A DNA stretch of 64,000 bases from Mesorhizobium terrae (lineage in GTDB: Bacteria; Pseudomonadota; Alphaproteobacteria; Rhizobiales; Rhizobiaceae), in assembly GCF_008727715.1 (NCBI RefSeq), contig NZ_CP044218.1, forward strand, positions 3,303,501 to 3,367,500, read 5' to 3'. The translations under genes were made by a program, and so were the position numbers. Positions 8,733-19,726 of the stretch are shown here, in pieces. The notes under the pieces are model-generated. The model made no database searches. It saw only the letters and a program-made list of their open reading frames with translations, and was not told the DNA's origin. The first letter of the stretch is position 1. Every line of letters begins with the position of its first letter.

Positions 8733-8758
8733 CAATCATTGCATCATGGTAGCCGTTT

Positions 8759-11043
<2,285 letters not shown>

Positions 11044-11226
11044 TCGACGACATGTGCCGCAAGCGCCTGTTGGCCGACCCTCACGCGCTCTTTGCACGAA
11101 TTGCGCGGGAATCGAGAGCGGCGCCGTTAAGCGAATGCATCACTGTCGCTGATCGAAATACAGCAAAAGAAATCGCTGGATGATGTACCCTGGCTGCGGC
11201 AAAGGGGTGCTTTCCGGGGAAGCGCG

Positions 11227-11838
11227 ATGACAATATTCTACGGCATGATCGACAGCGGCAACTGCTACAAGCCGCGCCTTCTGATGGCCAAGCTTGGTCT
11301 GCCCTTCACCAATGTCGAAGTCTCCTCGCACAACGGTGCGACGAGAAAACCGGACTTTGTCGCCAAGAACCCGAATGCGATGGTGCCTCTGCTCGAACTG
11401 GACGATGGCAGGCGCATCGCCGAATCCAATGCGATCCTGCTTTATCTTGCCGAAGGCACGCGGTTCCTGCCCGCCGATCGCTACGAGCGGGCGCTTGCCT
11501 ATCAATGGCTGTTCTTCGAGCAATACAGCCATGAACCCTATATCGCCGTGCGCAAGGCGTTGCTGACTTTTCCCGAGCGGGCCAAGGATGCAACGCCGGA
11601 ACGGCTCGCAACGACGCTGGAGCGCGGCAACAAGGCGCTTGGCGTGATGGAGCAGCGACTGCGGCAGAGCCCGTTCTTTGCAGGAAACAGCTACAGCGTC
11701 GCCGATATCGCGCTTTATGCCTACACGCATACGGCCGAGTTCGGCGGCTTCGATCTCAAGGTCTATCCGGCCGTCGGCGCATGGCTCAAGCGCGTTGAGG
11801 CCGATCCCGGCCACGTCCCGATCGAATGGCTGCCGTGA
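11227..11838 (+). CDS. Glutathione S-transferase family protein
   Basis: 203-aa protein with an N-terminal thioredoxin-like GST domain (VPLLELDDGRRIAESNAILLYLA holds the cis-Pro and the ES glutathione-binding pair) and an all-helical C-terminal domain (SVADIALYAYTH). Soluble; conjugates or transports glutathione adducts of unknown electrophiles. It is followed by a second, divergent GST gene 46 bp downstream; the two are only distantly similar, so this is not a recent tandem duplication. Confidence 0.88.
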   Translation: MTIFYGMIDSGNCYKPRLLMAKLGLPFTNVEVSSHNGATRKPDFVAKNPNAMVPLLELDDGRRIAESNAILLYLAEGTRFLPADRYERALAYQWLFFEQYSHEPYIAVRKALLTFPERAKDATPERLATTLERGNKALGVMEQRLRQSPFFAGNSYSVADIALYAYTHTAEFGGFDLKVYPAVGAWLKRVEADPGHVPIEWLP

Positions 11839-11884
11839 GACAATTCAACATGGGCCGCGCCATTGATTGCGGGAAGGCGACTTC

Positions 11885-12511
11885 ATGATCCTGATCGGGC
11901 AATATGATTCACCGTTCGTGCGGCGGGTCGGCATCGCGCTGACGCTCTACGGCATTCCCTTCGAGCACAGACCCTGGGCGACCTTTGGCGACGCCGACAA
12001 GATCCGGCCCTACAATCCGCTGACCCGCGTGCCGACGCTGGTGCTGGACGATGGCGAAGTGCTGATCGAAAGCCATCTCATCCTCGATTACCTCGACAGC
12101 CTGGTGCCGGCCGAGGAGGCGATGTTTCCGCGCGCGCAGCCGTTGCGGCGCAAGGCGCTCAAGGTGGCGGCACTTGCGACCGGCATGGCCGACAAGGCGG
12201 TGAGCCTGTTCTACGAAAAGCGCCTGCATGCCGATGTTTCCGGCCTGTGGGCGGAGCGGTGCCGGACGCAGATCGCTGGCGTACTCGCCGCGCTGGAAAG
12301 CGATCTGGCGGATCGCGGACATGAATTCTGGTTCGGCGACCGCATTGGCCATGCCGATATCGCGGTGGGAGCGGCGCTGCGTTTCGTTAACGACGCGCAT
12401 CCGGGGCTGGTGTCGATGTCCGGATTTCCGAAGCTGGCGGCGCATGCGGCAAAGCTCGAGGCGATGCCGGTCTTCAAGGCGATCGCCCAGGAGTTCGTGG
12501 CGCCGGCCTGA
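11885..12511 (+). CDS. Glutathione S-transferase family protein
   Basis: 208-aa GST. The N-terminal GST-N domain has DSPFVRRVGIALTLYGIPFEH, the cis-Pro loop RVPTLVLDDGEVLIES and a helical C-terminal domain (GHADIAVGAALRFV). It starts at the ATG at 11885; an in-frame GTG/TTG extension upstream is short and unsupported. It probably shares the transcript of the preceding GST and is closed by the terminator at 12548-12571. Confidence 0.88.
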   Translation: MILIGQYDSPFVRRVGIALTLYGIPFEHRPWATFGDADKIRPYNPLTRVPTLVLDDGEVLIESHLILDYLDSLVPAEEAMFPRAQPLRRKALKVAALATGMADKAVSLFYEKRLHADVSGLWAERCRTQIAGVLAALESDLADRGHEFWFGDRIGHADIAVGAALRFVNDAHPGLVSMSGFPKLAAHAAKLEAMPVFKAIAQEFVAPA

Positions 12512-12547
12512 GCGGCGATCGCTTCGAAGGTCGATGGGAAAAAACAA

Positions 12548-12571
12548 AAAGGCGGGATAAATCCCGCCTTT
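12548..12571 (+). terminator. Rho-independent terminator of the GST pair
   Basis: AAAGGCGGGAT and ATCCCGCCTTT form a perfect stem with a 2-nt centre. A-rich sequence precedes it. Confidence 0.75.
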
Positions 12572-12696
12572 CCAATGTCTGCTAGCCTGACCCGGAGCAT
12601 TCTGGGTGACGCTGGCGGCAATCTGCCGCTTCAGCCTGTCTTGCCTTTCATGCTCCGGCGCGCTTCTCGCGCGACTGCCAGTACATCCGTGACTTG

Positions 12697-12728
12697 CCGC
12701 GCGCCCCGGGCTATTGCCCGGCGCGCGC
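12697..12728 (-). terminator. GC-rich hairpin downstream of the cold-shock gene
   Basis: CCGGGC (12706-12711), loop TATT, GCCCGG (12716-12721), extended on both sides by alternating CG. It lies just beyond the csp stop codon. It lacks a strong T run, so termination is plausible rather than certain. Confidence 0.45.
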
Positions 12729-12739
12729 CTTGCGCCAAA

Positions 12740-12949
12740 TCAGGCTGCCGACAGAGATCCAGCCGAGGACTTGCCGGTGCGGCGGTCCTGCTCGATCTCG
12801 TAGCTGATCTTCTGGCCATCAGCCAGGGTGGTCAGACCAGCACGCTGCACAGCGGAGATGTGGACGAAAACGTCCGCGCCGCCGGCATCAGGCTGAATGA
12901 AACCGAAGCCCTTGGTGGCGTTGAACCACTTGACCGTTCCAGTTGCCAT
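12740..12949 (-). CDS. Cold-shock protein of the CspA family
   Basis: 69-aa single cold-shock (OB-fold) domain with RNP1 (KGFGFIQP) and RNP2 (VFVHISAV), starting [10 protein letters not shown], the standard family N-terminus. Acts as an RNA/ssDNA chaperone. The ATG at 12949 follows AAGGAAC. A gene-free leader of more than 150 bp lies upstream, as is usual for csp genes that are controlled at the 5' UTR. Its neighbour is divergent. Confidence 0.95.
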   Translation of the reverse strand: MATGTVKWFNATKGFGFIQPDAGGADVFVHISAVQRAGLTTLADGQKISYEIEQDRRTGKSSAGSLSAA

Positions 12950-13220
12950 ATCGATGTTCCTTCACATTCACTTGCGTTTTCTTCAGACCGGACCCTATCC
13001 GGCCGTTGGTATCGAGATTTTGGAGAAAGACGGGAGCAAACGCGGGTATCGCGAGGCATGGGGTCAATCGGCCCAAATATCAACGCCACGCATATAAGCG
13101 ACTTTTTCTCCAAAAACAAGGTGGTGTTGTTCAATCGTCAATGCAGTGCACCGCCAGACTGGCGAGATGCAGGACGGCGGCGTAATCTGGCGGCTTGCGC
13201 GCTTCACGCCGGAGGAGGCC

Positions 13221-13553
13221 ATGAAAAAGACGATCCTGCTTGCCGCCTGTCTGTCCCTGGTGGCCGCCGAAGCCGGGGCGATCTCGCGCTACGATCCGAC
13301 CCGCATGAGCTGCGACCGGGTGCAGGCGCTGGTTACCCGCGAGGGCGCCGTCATCCTGCGTTATCGTTCCAAGCACAATCCCAACCTGCCGCTCTATGAC
13401 CGCTACGTAGCCAGCGCTCGCTTCTGCGACATGGGCGAGGTGCGCAGCCGCGCCTATGTGCCGAGCGCGGACACCAGTTCCTGTCCGGTGTTCAAATGCA
13501 AGCGGCCCGACAACGACCGCCGCTTCCGCCGCATGATCACGCCGTTCGACTAA
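13221..13553 (+). CDS. Small secreted protein, unknown function
   Basis: 110-aa protein with an N-terminal signal peptide (MKKTILLAACLSLVAAEAGA) and a mature region containing four cysteines (MSCDRVQ, RFCDMGE, SSCPVFKC), suggesting periplasmic disulfides. The start is clear: ATG at 13221 after GGAGGAGG. No domain is recognised. It is divergent from csp. Confidence 0.7.
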   Translation: MKKTILLAACLSLVAAEAGAISRYDPTRMSCDRVQALVTREGAVILRYRSKHNPNLPLYDRYVASARFCDMGEVRSRAYVPSADTSSCPVFKCKRPDNDRRFRRMITPFD

Positions 13554-13600
13554 CGGTTCGCCCGGCGCGCTTTTTCGAGCGTCAGTGGCCATATGCCTGC

Positions 13601-14194
13601 TCAGAACCCGAACGAAGCCTGCTTTGATGGCGGCGGCCCGACGTGGACGCCTTCCATCGCCAGCATCTTTTCCTTGGTGTTGGAGCCGCCCGGAGCCGAG
13701 AAGCCACCGATCTTGCCGCCGGCCGCGGTGATGCGATGGCAGGGGATAACCAGCGGCACCGGATTGGCGCCGAGCGCCGCCCCCGTCTCGCGCGCCAGGC
13801 CGGTATGGCCGGCGCGTTTCGCCAGTTCGCCATAGGTGGTGGTTTCGCCGAAGGCCAGCTTGCGGGCGGCGTCGTAGATGGCAAGACGAAAATCGTCGAC
13901 GCCGTCGAGATCGACCGGCACTTTCGAGAAATCGACCGTTTCGCCGGCCGCGTAGGCCTTGATCGAGGCGATCAGTTCGGCCACCCAGCCCGGCGCTGTG
14001 TTCTCATCGAAATGCTTGCCCGGCACGGCTTCCAGCCTGAGCAGCCGGCGTTCCAGGCTTTCGCGACTGGACTGCGGCAGGCACAGGCGGATCAATCCGC
14101 GTTCGTTCCAGGCGATGCCCATGAAACCCATCGCCGTCTCGAAGATGGCATGGCCGGGTATTGTAGCAACGGTCTTTTCAATGGCGGTCTGCAT
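13601..14194 (-). CDS. ogt: Methylated-DNA-[protein]-cysteine S-methyltransferase
   Basis: 197-aa suicide DNA-repair protein that moves O6-alkyl groups from guanine to its own cysteine. The active-site motif PCHR lies in VIPCHRI near residue 145, with the preceding GETTTYGELA winged-helix region and the following GGFSAPGG loop. An N-terminal ribonuclease-H-like domain precedes it. It lacks an Ada-type regulatory domain, so Ogt is the better name. Confidence 0.9.
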   Translation of the reverse strand: MQTAIEKTVATIPGHAIFETAMGFMGIAWNERGLIRLCLPQSSRESLERRLLRLEAVPGKHFDENTAPGWVAELIASIKAYAAGETVDFSKVPVDLDGVDDFRLAIYDAARKLAFGETTTYGELAKRAGHTGLARETGAALGANPVPLVIPCHRITAAGGKIGGFSAPGGSNTKEKMLAMEGVHVGPPPSKQASFGF

Positions 14195-14379
14195 GATGCG
14201 GTTCCTTCCATTTCCAGCGTGGCTTCCAGGGAAGAAACCGACGCAAAACAGTACAAATCATGAACAATCTGGCATGTTTCGCGGCTTTTCGCCACCCGAA
14301 AACCATTTCCCCTCGAGGTTGCCCGACCAAAATCGGTGGTGTAATGAGCATTTAACGATTTGCATGAACAGAGCGCGGC

Positions 14380-15483
14380 TTGCGAACAACAGCCCACACC
14401 CTGTCGATCGGTATTCTGCTGGCAGCGGCCGGCGTTTCCGGTTGCACATCCACCACCGCGGTGAAGCCGGCCCTGGCTCCAGCCACGACGTCGACCGCCG
14501 AGAGCGATGCCGGCTTTGCGCTGGCACTGCCCGAGCAGGTGTCGGTGCTGCCCGAATCCTCGGGGCTCGCTCCGGTGCAGTTCGCGGCGCTTCCGGCTGA
14601 AGCTGCGGGTGCTGCCTTTGCCGGCCCGACGCCGCAGGAAGCCGCCAAGGCCACAGCAACGCTGGCGACCACGCCCGGCACCAGCGCCCGTCTCGCCAAT
14701 TCCACGGCCGTAGCAGCGGCAGCCGTCCCGGCTGCTGCGACCGCAGCCGCTACACCGGCCTCCGCGACCGCCATTCACGCCAATCCGGCAAGCGCTGCCC
14801 AGCCGACGGCGGCCCAGGCCGCAGCCCAGCCCGCGACTTCCACCGCAACGTCCGGCCGCGTCAGCACGCTTTCGGCCCGCATGGGCGGCAATCTGCCGGC
14901 ACCCAAGCCGGTGCTGAAGCCGGCGCCGGTTATCGTTGCCTCCGCCGCCACCAGCCTGGTCTTCCCGGCCGCACCCGCCACGCCGAAAGCCGCCAAGGCG
15001 CTGCCCGGTGTGCAGCCGATCGCCTATTCCGGCCCGGTGCCGATCTACCTCACGCTGCCGGAACCCGAGGCCGAAACGCCGGCGCCGGCCGGTGCGGGCC
15101 GTGGCGAGGTCGATCGGCTGATCGCCAAATACGCTGCGCTCTACGAGGTGCCGATCGAACTGGTACGCTCGGTGGTGAAGCGCGAATCGACCTTCAACCC
15201 GCGCGCCTACAACAATGGCCATTGGGGGCTGATGCAGATCAAGCATGCCACCGCGCGCGGCATGGGTTACGGCGGCGCGCCCAAGGGCCTGTTCGACGCA
15301 GAGACCAATCTGAAATACGCGGTGAAATATCTGCGCGGTGCCTTCCTGGTTGCCAATGGCGACTACAAGCGCGCCGACCGGCTTTACCAGACCGGCTATT
15401 ATTACGACGCCAAGCGCAAGGGCCTGCTCGAAGAGACCGGCCTTGGCCGCGACCGCAAGCGCAAGCCCGAACCGGACGCCTGA
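14380..15483 (+). CDS. Lytic transglycosylase lipoprotein (SLT domain)
   Basis: 367-aa lipoprotein. A signal peptide with lipobox VSGC ends at about Cys22, then an Ala/Pro/Thr-rich linker of about 210 residues reaches the cell-wall zone. The C-terminal SLT domain (about residues 245-345) has ELVRSVVKRESTFNP with the catalytic Glu, then GHWGLMQI and Y-rich helices. Cleaves peptidoglycan glycan strands to 1,6-anhydro products. The start is TTG at 14380; the nearby ATG at 14363 is out of frame. The low-complexity linker is unusual in length. The GNAT gene follows 34 bp downstream and may be cotranscribed. Confidence 0.85.
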   Translation: MRTTAHTLSIGILLAAAGVSGCTSTTAVKPALAPATTSTAESDAGFALALPEQVSVLPESSGLAPVQFAALPAEAAGAAFAGPTPQEAAKATATLATTPGTSARLANSTAVAAAAVPAAATAAATPASATAIHANPASAAQPTAAQAAAQPATSTATSGRVSTLSARMGGNLPAPKPVLKPAPVIVASAATSLVFPAAPATPKAAKALPGVQPIAYSGPVPIYLTLPEPEAETPAPAGAGRGEVDRLIAKYAALYEVPIELVRSVVKRESTFNPRAYNNGHWGLMQIKHATARGMGYGGAPKGLFDAETNLKYAVKYLRGAFLVANGDYKRADRLYQTGYYYDAKRKGLLEETGLGRDRKRKPEPDA

Positions 15484-15517
15484 GCCGGACACGGCCAGCG
15501 GCAGGGATGAGCGGCCG

Positions 15518-16009
15518 ATGACCCAGCACCATATCGACAAGACCGACGACGTCGGCATCCGCCTGCGGCGTTCGCTGGCGGAGGAGGTCGCGGCGCCGGC
15601 CTGGCCCGACGGTTTTACGCTGCGCCCCTTCCAGGCAGCCGACGCGCGCGCCGTGCATGCGCTGCTCACCCAGACGCTGGCGAAGGAAGAAGAGAATTTC
15701 GACCTCTGGTGGGCGCTGCATTCCAGCGACGCCGAATACGACCCGGCGCTGTGGTTCGTGGTGGACGGCCCCGACGGGCGGCTGGCGGCGGTGGCGCTGT
15801 GCTGGACCAGCGACTATCTCAAATATCTGGCCGTGCACCCCGACGCGCGGCGCAACGGACTGGCCGAAGCGCTGCTGCTGCACGTCTTCGCCACCTTCAA
15901 GGCGCGGGGCGCCGCCCGCGTCGACCTGAAGACGATGGTGGTCGAAAACGCCAACGCCATCCGCCTCTACCGCCGCCACGGCATGGTCGAGGTGGACTGG
16001 GCGGGGTGA
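15518..16009 (+). CDS. GNAT family N-acetyltransferase
   Basis: 163-aa acetyltransferase. The GNAT fold is shown by YLAVHPDARRNGLAEALLLH (acetyl-CoA binding motif A) and the C-terminal VVENANAIRLYRRHGMVEV. Substrate unknown. The ATG at 15518 follows an AGGGATGAGCGG stretch, 34 bp after the lytic transglycosylase gene. Confidence 0.85.
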   Translation: MTQHHIDKTDDVGIRLRRSLAEEVAAPAWPDGFTLRPFQAADARAVHALLTQTLAKEEENFDLWWALHSSDAEYDPALWFVVDGPDGRLAAVALCWTSDYLKYLAVHPDARRNGLAEALLLHVFATFKARGAARVDLKTMVVENANAIRLYRRHGMVEVDWAG

Positions 16010-16014
16010 GAAGC

Positions 16015-16360
16015 GGTCCGCTTCAGCGGACGAAAAGCCAACTGCTTGGCTTTTCGAGCTTCGAACGCCCCGAGTTTACGAGGGGCCGGGAAGCGGTTCG
16101 CCGCAGGCGAATTGGAAGGTCCGGTGGACCTTCCAAAGGGCTCGAACGCCCGAGGCAGTAGCCGAGGGCTGGGGGCGGTCCGCTAACGCCCCGAGTTTAC
16201 GAGGGGCAGGGGGCGGTCCGGTGGACCTTCCCAAGGGCTCGAACGCCTAAGGCCATAGCCGAGGGCCGGGGGCGGCATCACTCCGGCCCTTCGCTGTCGC
16301 TTCGGGCGTTCGAAACTCGAAAGCCAAGCAATTGGCTTTTCGTCCGCTAACGCGGACCAT
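16015..16360. repeat. Intergenic palindromic repeat mosaic
   Basis: Two palindromes of one family bracket a tandem duplication. CGAAAAGCCAA, 4 nt, TTGGCTTTTCG lies at 16031-16056. A near copy with one A deleted and a GCAA loop lies at 16318-16342. Both are next to GCGGTCCGC/GCGGAC inverted repeats. Between them a segment beginning CGCCCCGAGTTTACGAGG occurs twice (from about 16067 and 16189). Each copy continues with GGTCCGGTGGACCTTCC, AAGGGCTCGAACGCC and TAGCCGAGGGC. A third copy of the palindrome lies at 19868-19893. Confidence 0.85.
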
Positions 16361-16363
16361 TTC

Positions 16364-16699
16364 TCACTCCCGCCTGCCATAGTCGATCTCCGGCGGGTTG
16401 GAGCCGATGTCGATCAGGTAGAGCAGGATCGCCTTGAATTCGTCCGCCGCGCGCTGGCTGATGCCGACGCTGCTGGTGCAGTTGGTGGCCTTGTGGCGCA
16501 AAATGATGTGGCATTGGCCGCTCTTGCGGCAGGTTTTGTTGGGGCAGGATTTCGGCGCGCCGTCGCGCGTGAAGGTCATGCGCGCCGCGCGGGTGAACAG
16601 CGCCAGCACGAAGGGGTTATTGTTGGACAGAAACTCGTGCATGTAGCCCGGCGTCTCCAGGTTCTTCCACAGATCGTCGTAATAATCGTCTCTCGGCAT
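16364..16699 (-). CDS. Conserved-looking hypothetical protein with Cys cluster
   Basis: 111-aa soluble protein, no signal peptide. The centre has CPNKTCRKSGQC followed by a fourth cysteine about 15 residues on, which could bind a metal. The N-terminus is acidic/aromatic (MPRDDYYDDLWKNLETPG). The clean start and balanced composition support coding. No family is recognised. It lies directly next to the repeat mosaic. Confidence 0.65.
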   Translation of the reverse strand: MPRDDYYDDLWKNLETPGYMHEFLSNNNPFVLALFTRAARMTFTRDGAPKSCPNKTCRKSGQCHIILRHKATNCTSSVGISQRAADEFKAILLYLIDIGSNPPEIDYGRRE

Positions 16700-17434
16700 T
16701 GTCGAACTCCCGGGTAAGCGCGCGGCCCGTCGCCGCCACGCCCGCTTTCGCGTCTGGCCGTTGAAAAAGGGGTGGGAAGCGGGGCGCCGGGTCGGTGCCT
16801 CTTAGCAAACAGTACGTGGCGCCTTCCGGGCGCCCCGCCAGTGTTCTTGCCCCGGACCGACCTCGCCGTCATTCGCGACGGCAGACTTCGGACCTCAAAG
16901 CCGCCATTCGCGGCAGCCGGGTTTTTCCAGGGCCCGGACTTAGGGCTCGTCACCAGACAGCGCCACCGTTAGCGCTGCCAGTCCGGCACCGGCGCCCTCC
17001 CTGATACCCGGTGCGCACCAGGTTCCCGTGAGGGCGATGGGCCGATTGTGGCGTGTGCCCCGAACGTGTGGACAAATCCGGGCGTGGTTTTCGTGCGGTT
17101 TTCGGCAAGGGACTGAACGGACAACGTTCTTTCTTTGAGCTTGCGTCTTCCTCCACGCATCCAATCCACATCCTGCACCGCGCCGACGCATCAGCGCTCC
17201 GGCATGGATTCCCGACACGCTCCGCTCGTTCCTCGCTCACGCGGTCGGGAATGACGGAGTTTTGCGGGGTGCGCCACGTGGCGCCACGCTTGTGCGGGGG
17301 GGAGTCGCGTCCGCCGCGTCGGTCCGCGGCGACTGCCTGCGCGGGCCGTCGCCCACGTCGGCAAAGCCCGCGACGCGCCGCCGCGCTTGTCTGCCGCTGC
17401 CGCCCGTCTATCCTGCCGCGAAACAGGGGAGACG
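16700..17434. other. Long intergenic stretch, no supported gene
   Basis: No reading frame here has convincing protein character. The only clear structure is the palindromic repeat at 17208-17252. Confidence 0.5.
17208..17252. repeat. Short palindromic intergenic repeat
   Basis: ATTCCCGAC (17208-17216) and GTCGGGAAT (17244-17252) are perfect inverted arms around a CGCTCCGCTCG-type spacer. This form is common in rhizobial intergenic regions. Confidence 0.6.
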
Positions 17435-17890
17435 ATGATGGACTGGAAACTGCCGAGACAAGGCGCCTGCCGCTGCGGGCGCGTCAAGATTACGGTGAGT
17501 GCGGCACCCTTGGTGACCATGGCCTGCCACTGCACCGGCTGCCAGAAGATGAGCTCTTCGGCCTATTCGCTGTCGGCCGCCATTCCGGCCGAGGGTTTTG
17601 CCGTCACCGAGGGCGAGCCGGTGATCGGCGGCCTGCACGGCGCCGACGCGCACCATTATTTCTGCAGCCACTGCATGAGCTGGATGTTCACGAAAGCCGA
17701 GGGCATGGACTGGTTCGTCAATGTGCGCCCGACGCTGCTCGAAGGCGCGGGCGACTTCGCGCCCTATATCGAGACCTGGGTGGGTGAAAAACTGCCCTTC
17801 GCCGAGACGGGCGCGGTGAAAAGCTACGAGGCGCTACCGCCGATGGAGGATTATGAGGGGTTGATGAAGGAGTTTAGGGAGTGGGGGTGA
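17435..17890 (+). CDS. GFA family (glutathione-dependent formaldehyde-activating-like) protein
   Basis: 151-aa zinc-binding protein of the GFA/CENP-V family. It has CRCGRVK, CHCTGCQK and a CSHCMSW pair, the usual cysteine set for two zinc sites. Family members bind glutathione and related thiols; formaldehyde activity is not implied for every member. Start ATG at 17435 (or 17438) after AGGGGAG; translation from 17387 is unlikely. It is the last high-GC gene before the AT-rich reverse transcriptase block. Confidence 0.85.
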   Translation: MMDWKLPRQGACRCGRVKITVSAAPLVTMACHCTGCQKMSSSAYSLSAAIPAEGFAVTEGEPVIGGLHGADAHHYFCSHCMSWMFTKAEGMDWFVNVRPTLLEGAGDFAPYIETWVGEKLPFAETGAVKSYEALPPMEDYEGLMKEFREWG

Positions 17891-18066
17891 GTAGATAGAA
17901 AGCGTACTAAATCCCTACATAGAAATCAATCAATCTCGGTATAATCCAGGTAAATAAACTATACTACATCTCTGCGCACCCAATTGATTGTAGCTTATAT
18001 AGTATTATTGGTGAAAATTAACCGACGAGATAGCTGTATTAATTTTCAAGTACCTACAAAAAAAGC
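17891..18066. other. AT-rich structured region 3' of the reverse transcriptase gene
   Basis: Markedly AT-rich, without a gene. It holds two inverted repeats: CAATCAAT near 17926 with ATTGATTG near 17983, and GAAAATTAA with TTAATTTTC around a 17-nt loop (about 18013-18047). It may be a terminator or processed RNA of the RT transcript, or a remnant of the insertion junction. Confidence 0.4.
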
Positions 18067-19632
18067 TCATGCATTGAGAACTATTTCGGCTACTAAATGA
18101 TTCATGCTGGATGAATTGCCAAAATACTTAAGTCTATGATTTCGAGAGATTTTCTTCAGCCCTCTCGATCCCACTGCAGATGACCATGCCAACCAATCAG
18201 ATTGCCCGCTGACGAGATAATCATTTCGTAACTCCGGCAATCCAAATCGTGTATCCGGTATCTCTAGAATCTTTGCCTTGGATATAGAAGTTGCGGAGGT
18301 GTGATTGAACAATTTGTCTATTAATTCTGCCGTGTTTTTCGTTTGCATTAAGAAATCTTCAAGTATTGAAGATATCCAAAATAGTTGAAATTCCATTAGT
18401 CTCCTTTTTGGCTTTAATACGGAAAGTATTGTTTCAGAAAGAAGCTCTTTATCTTTGACCGATGCGCAAAAATTATAAACGCTCTTTGTGAGGTGTGGAA
18501 ATCTTTCCAATATATACGGAAGTCTTTTCTCGACTTTACCGGAATTTTCTCTCATAATTGTTAGTATTAATTCTGCATCTTCTTCTTCTATGGTTTGATT
18601 TTCGAGTATTGTATTTATGTAGTCCATTTCCTTTTCGCTTAAGGGGGATTTGAAAAGATGTTCCTTCAGTATCTCGTTGCCGGACTCGTCGTATCCTTGC
18701 GTTATAAGTATCCTTCGTCTCTCTAGGAGTTTCTGTTTTACCTCATCGATTTCGTTCTCCATTTTTAGGAGAGTGGCGTTGCCCTTGTGGGTCTTAAGCG
18801 GGTTTACTGATAAGTTCTTATCGCCGAGGAGGCGTTGAATGGCTTGGAAATCGTCGTCAAGGTCTTCAGCTCTATCGGAAAACAGATAGAAGTCATCCAT
18901 AAAGCGAACAATTTTCTTGGATCTAAGCCCGTGATAATTATCAACAAATCGAATGAAGTCGTTTCCAATCATTTTGGTTGGGTATAAGCCCTGCGGGAGG
19001 CAGTCGACAGATATCCCAGATTTTATCTGTCTGAGCATCTGGCCTAGGCCTTCGGCGTCCGCATCGGATGCGCCAAGTTCGGAAAACCAACTTACGAGGT
19101 CGTGATGGTAGATGTTGTTAAAATATGACGCAACATCGAAGCTCATAGAGTATTCGTATTCACTCGTATACTCAGATATAGCGCCCTTGAAGGCTTTGTA
19201 AGCGGACGTCGGCGATATCGGCGCCCCTTCCTGAAAACGGTATCCGTAGTGAGACCTGCTTATTATGTGAGGTTTGCGAAATAAATTCTTATTCCGAAAT
19301 ATTATGTCATATATATAATATTCAGATATAGCATCCAATTTTACAGTTCTTCTCAGGTGATTTTCCGGTTTCGCACCGTAAACTCTTATTTGTGATATAA
19401 AAGAGTAATGATTATTGTCCTTATCTAGGCATTTGTTGATATAATCTTTAACTAAGCTCTCTCCATTGTTGATAAGAAACTTGTTCGTGTTCAATGGAAA
19501 CAGTGTTCTGCCGAAATCTTCGTTGTAGAACTCCAGCGTGCTTCCCATCGGTATAGTAGGCGATTTCGACGAGAGGGTTTTCGCTGGTTTAGCGGGTTTC
19601 GATTTTGCTGCTGTATTTGACTTGGCAATCAT
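18067..19632 (-). CDS. Abi/UG-type reverse transcriptase, putative phage defence
   Basis: 521-aa RNA-directed DNA polymerase-like protein. RT motifs are in order: FDVASYF (motif A Asp near residue 166), LPQGLYPTK (about 212) and RFMDDFYLF (the YxDD box as FMDD, about 244). A helical C-terminal extension follows (about 330-400, HEAT-like), ending with DWLAWSSAVGSRGLKKISRN. There is no group II maturase/HNH domain. This architecture fits abortive-infection (AbiA/AbiK/AbiP2) and 'unknown group' defence RTs; I cannot assign the subgroup. The ATG at 19632 follows GGAG; ATG 19650 and TTG 19686 are alternatives. The base composition is foreign: 19/60 G+C in the line at 18301. No partner protein gene adjoins it. 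Confidence 0.85.
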   Translation of the reverse strand: MIAKSNTAAKSKPAKPAKTLSSKSPTIPMGSTLEFYNEDFGRTLFPLNTNKFLINNGESLVKDYINKCLDKDNNHYSFISQIRVYGAKPENHLRRTVKLDAISEYYIYDIIFRNKNLFRKPHIISRSHYGYRFQEGAPISPTSAYKAFKGAISEYTSEYEYSMSFDVASYFNNIYHHDLVSWFSELGASDADAEGLGQMLRQIKSGISVDCLPQGLYPTKMIGNDFIRFVDNYHGLRSKKIVRFMDDFYLFSDRAEDLDDDFQAIQRLLGDKNLSVNPLKTHKGNATLLKMENEIDEVKQKLLERRRILITQGYDESGNEILKEHLFKSPLSEKEMDYINTILENQTIEEEDAELILTIMRENSGKVEKRLPYILERFPHLTKSVYNFCASVKDKELLSETILSVLKPKRRLMEFQLFWISSILEDFLMQTKNTAELIDKLFNHTSATSISKAKILEIPDTRFGLPELRNDYLVSGQSDWLAWSSAVGSRGLKKISRNHRLKYFGNSSSMNHLVAEIVLNA

Positions 19633-19726
19633 ACGGAACTCCACGAACATTAAGCCCAATGTATCCGACCTATTTTTTCCTATCAAGTTTTATAAATACT
19701 GATGTTTTACTTGGTGATGATGGGTG

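Noticed and set aside
14092..15669. Minus-strand frame of 525 codons
   Set aside because: Antisense of the Ala/Pro-rich lytic transglycosylase and part of ogt; Gly/Arg-rich mirror sequence without motifs.
16015..16360. CRISPR array
   Set aside because: The repeats are palindromes and a two-copy tandem duplication with irregular spacing, not regularly spaced identical repeats with unique spacers.
16940..17240. Minus-strand frames in the 16.7-17.4 kb gap
   Set aside because: Basic, Arg-rich, with no ribosome binding site and no continuity between frames; treated as non-coding.
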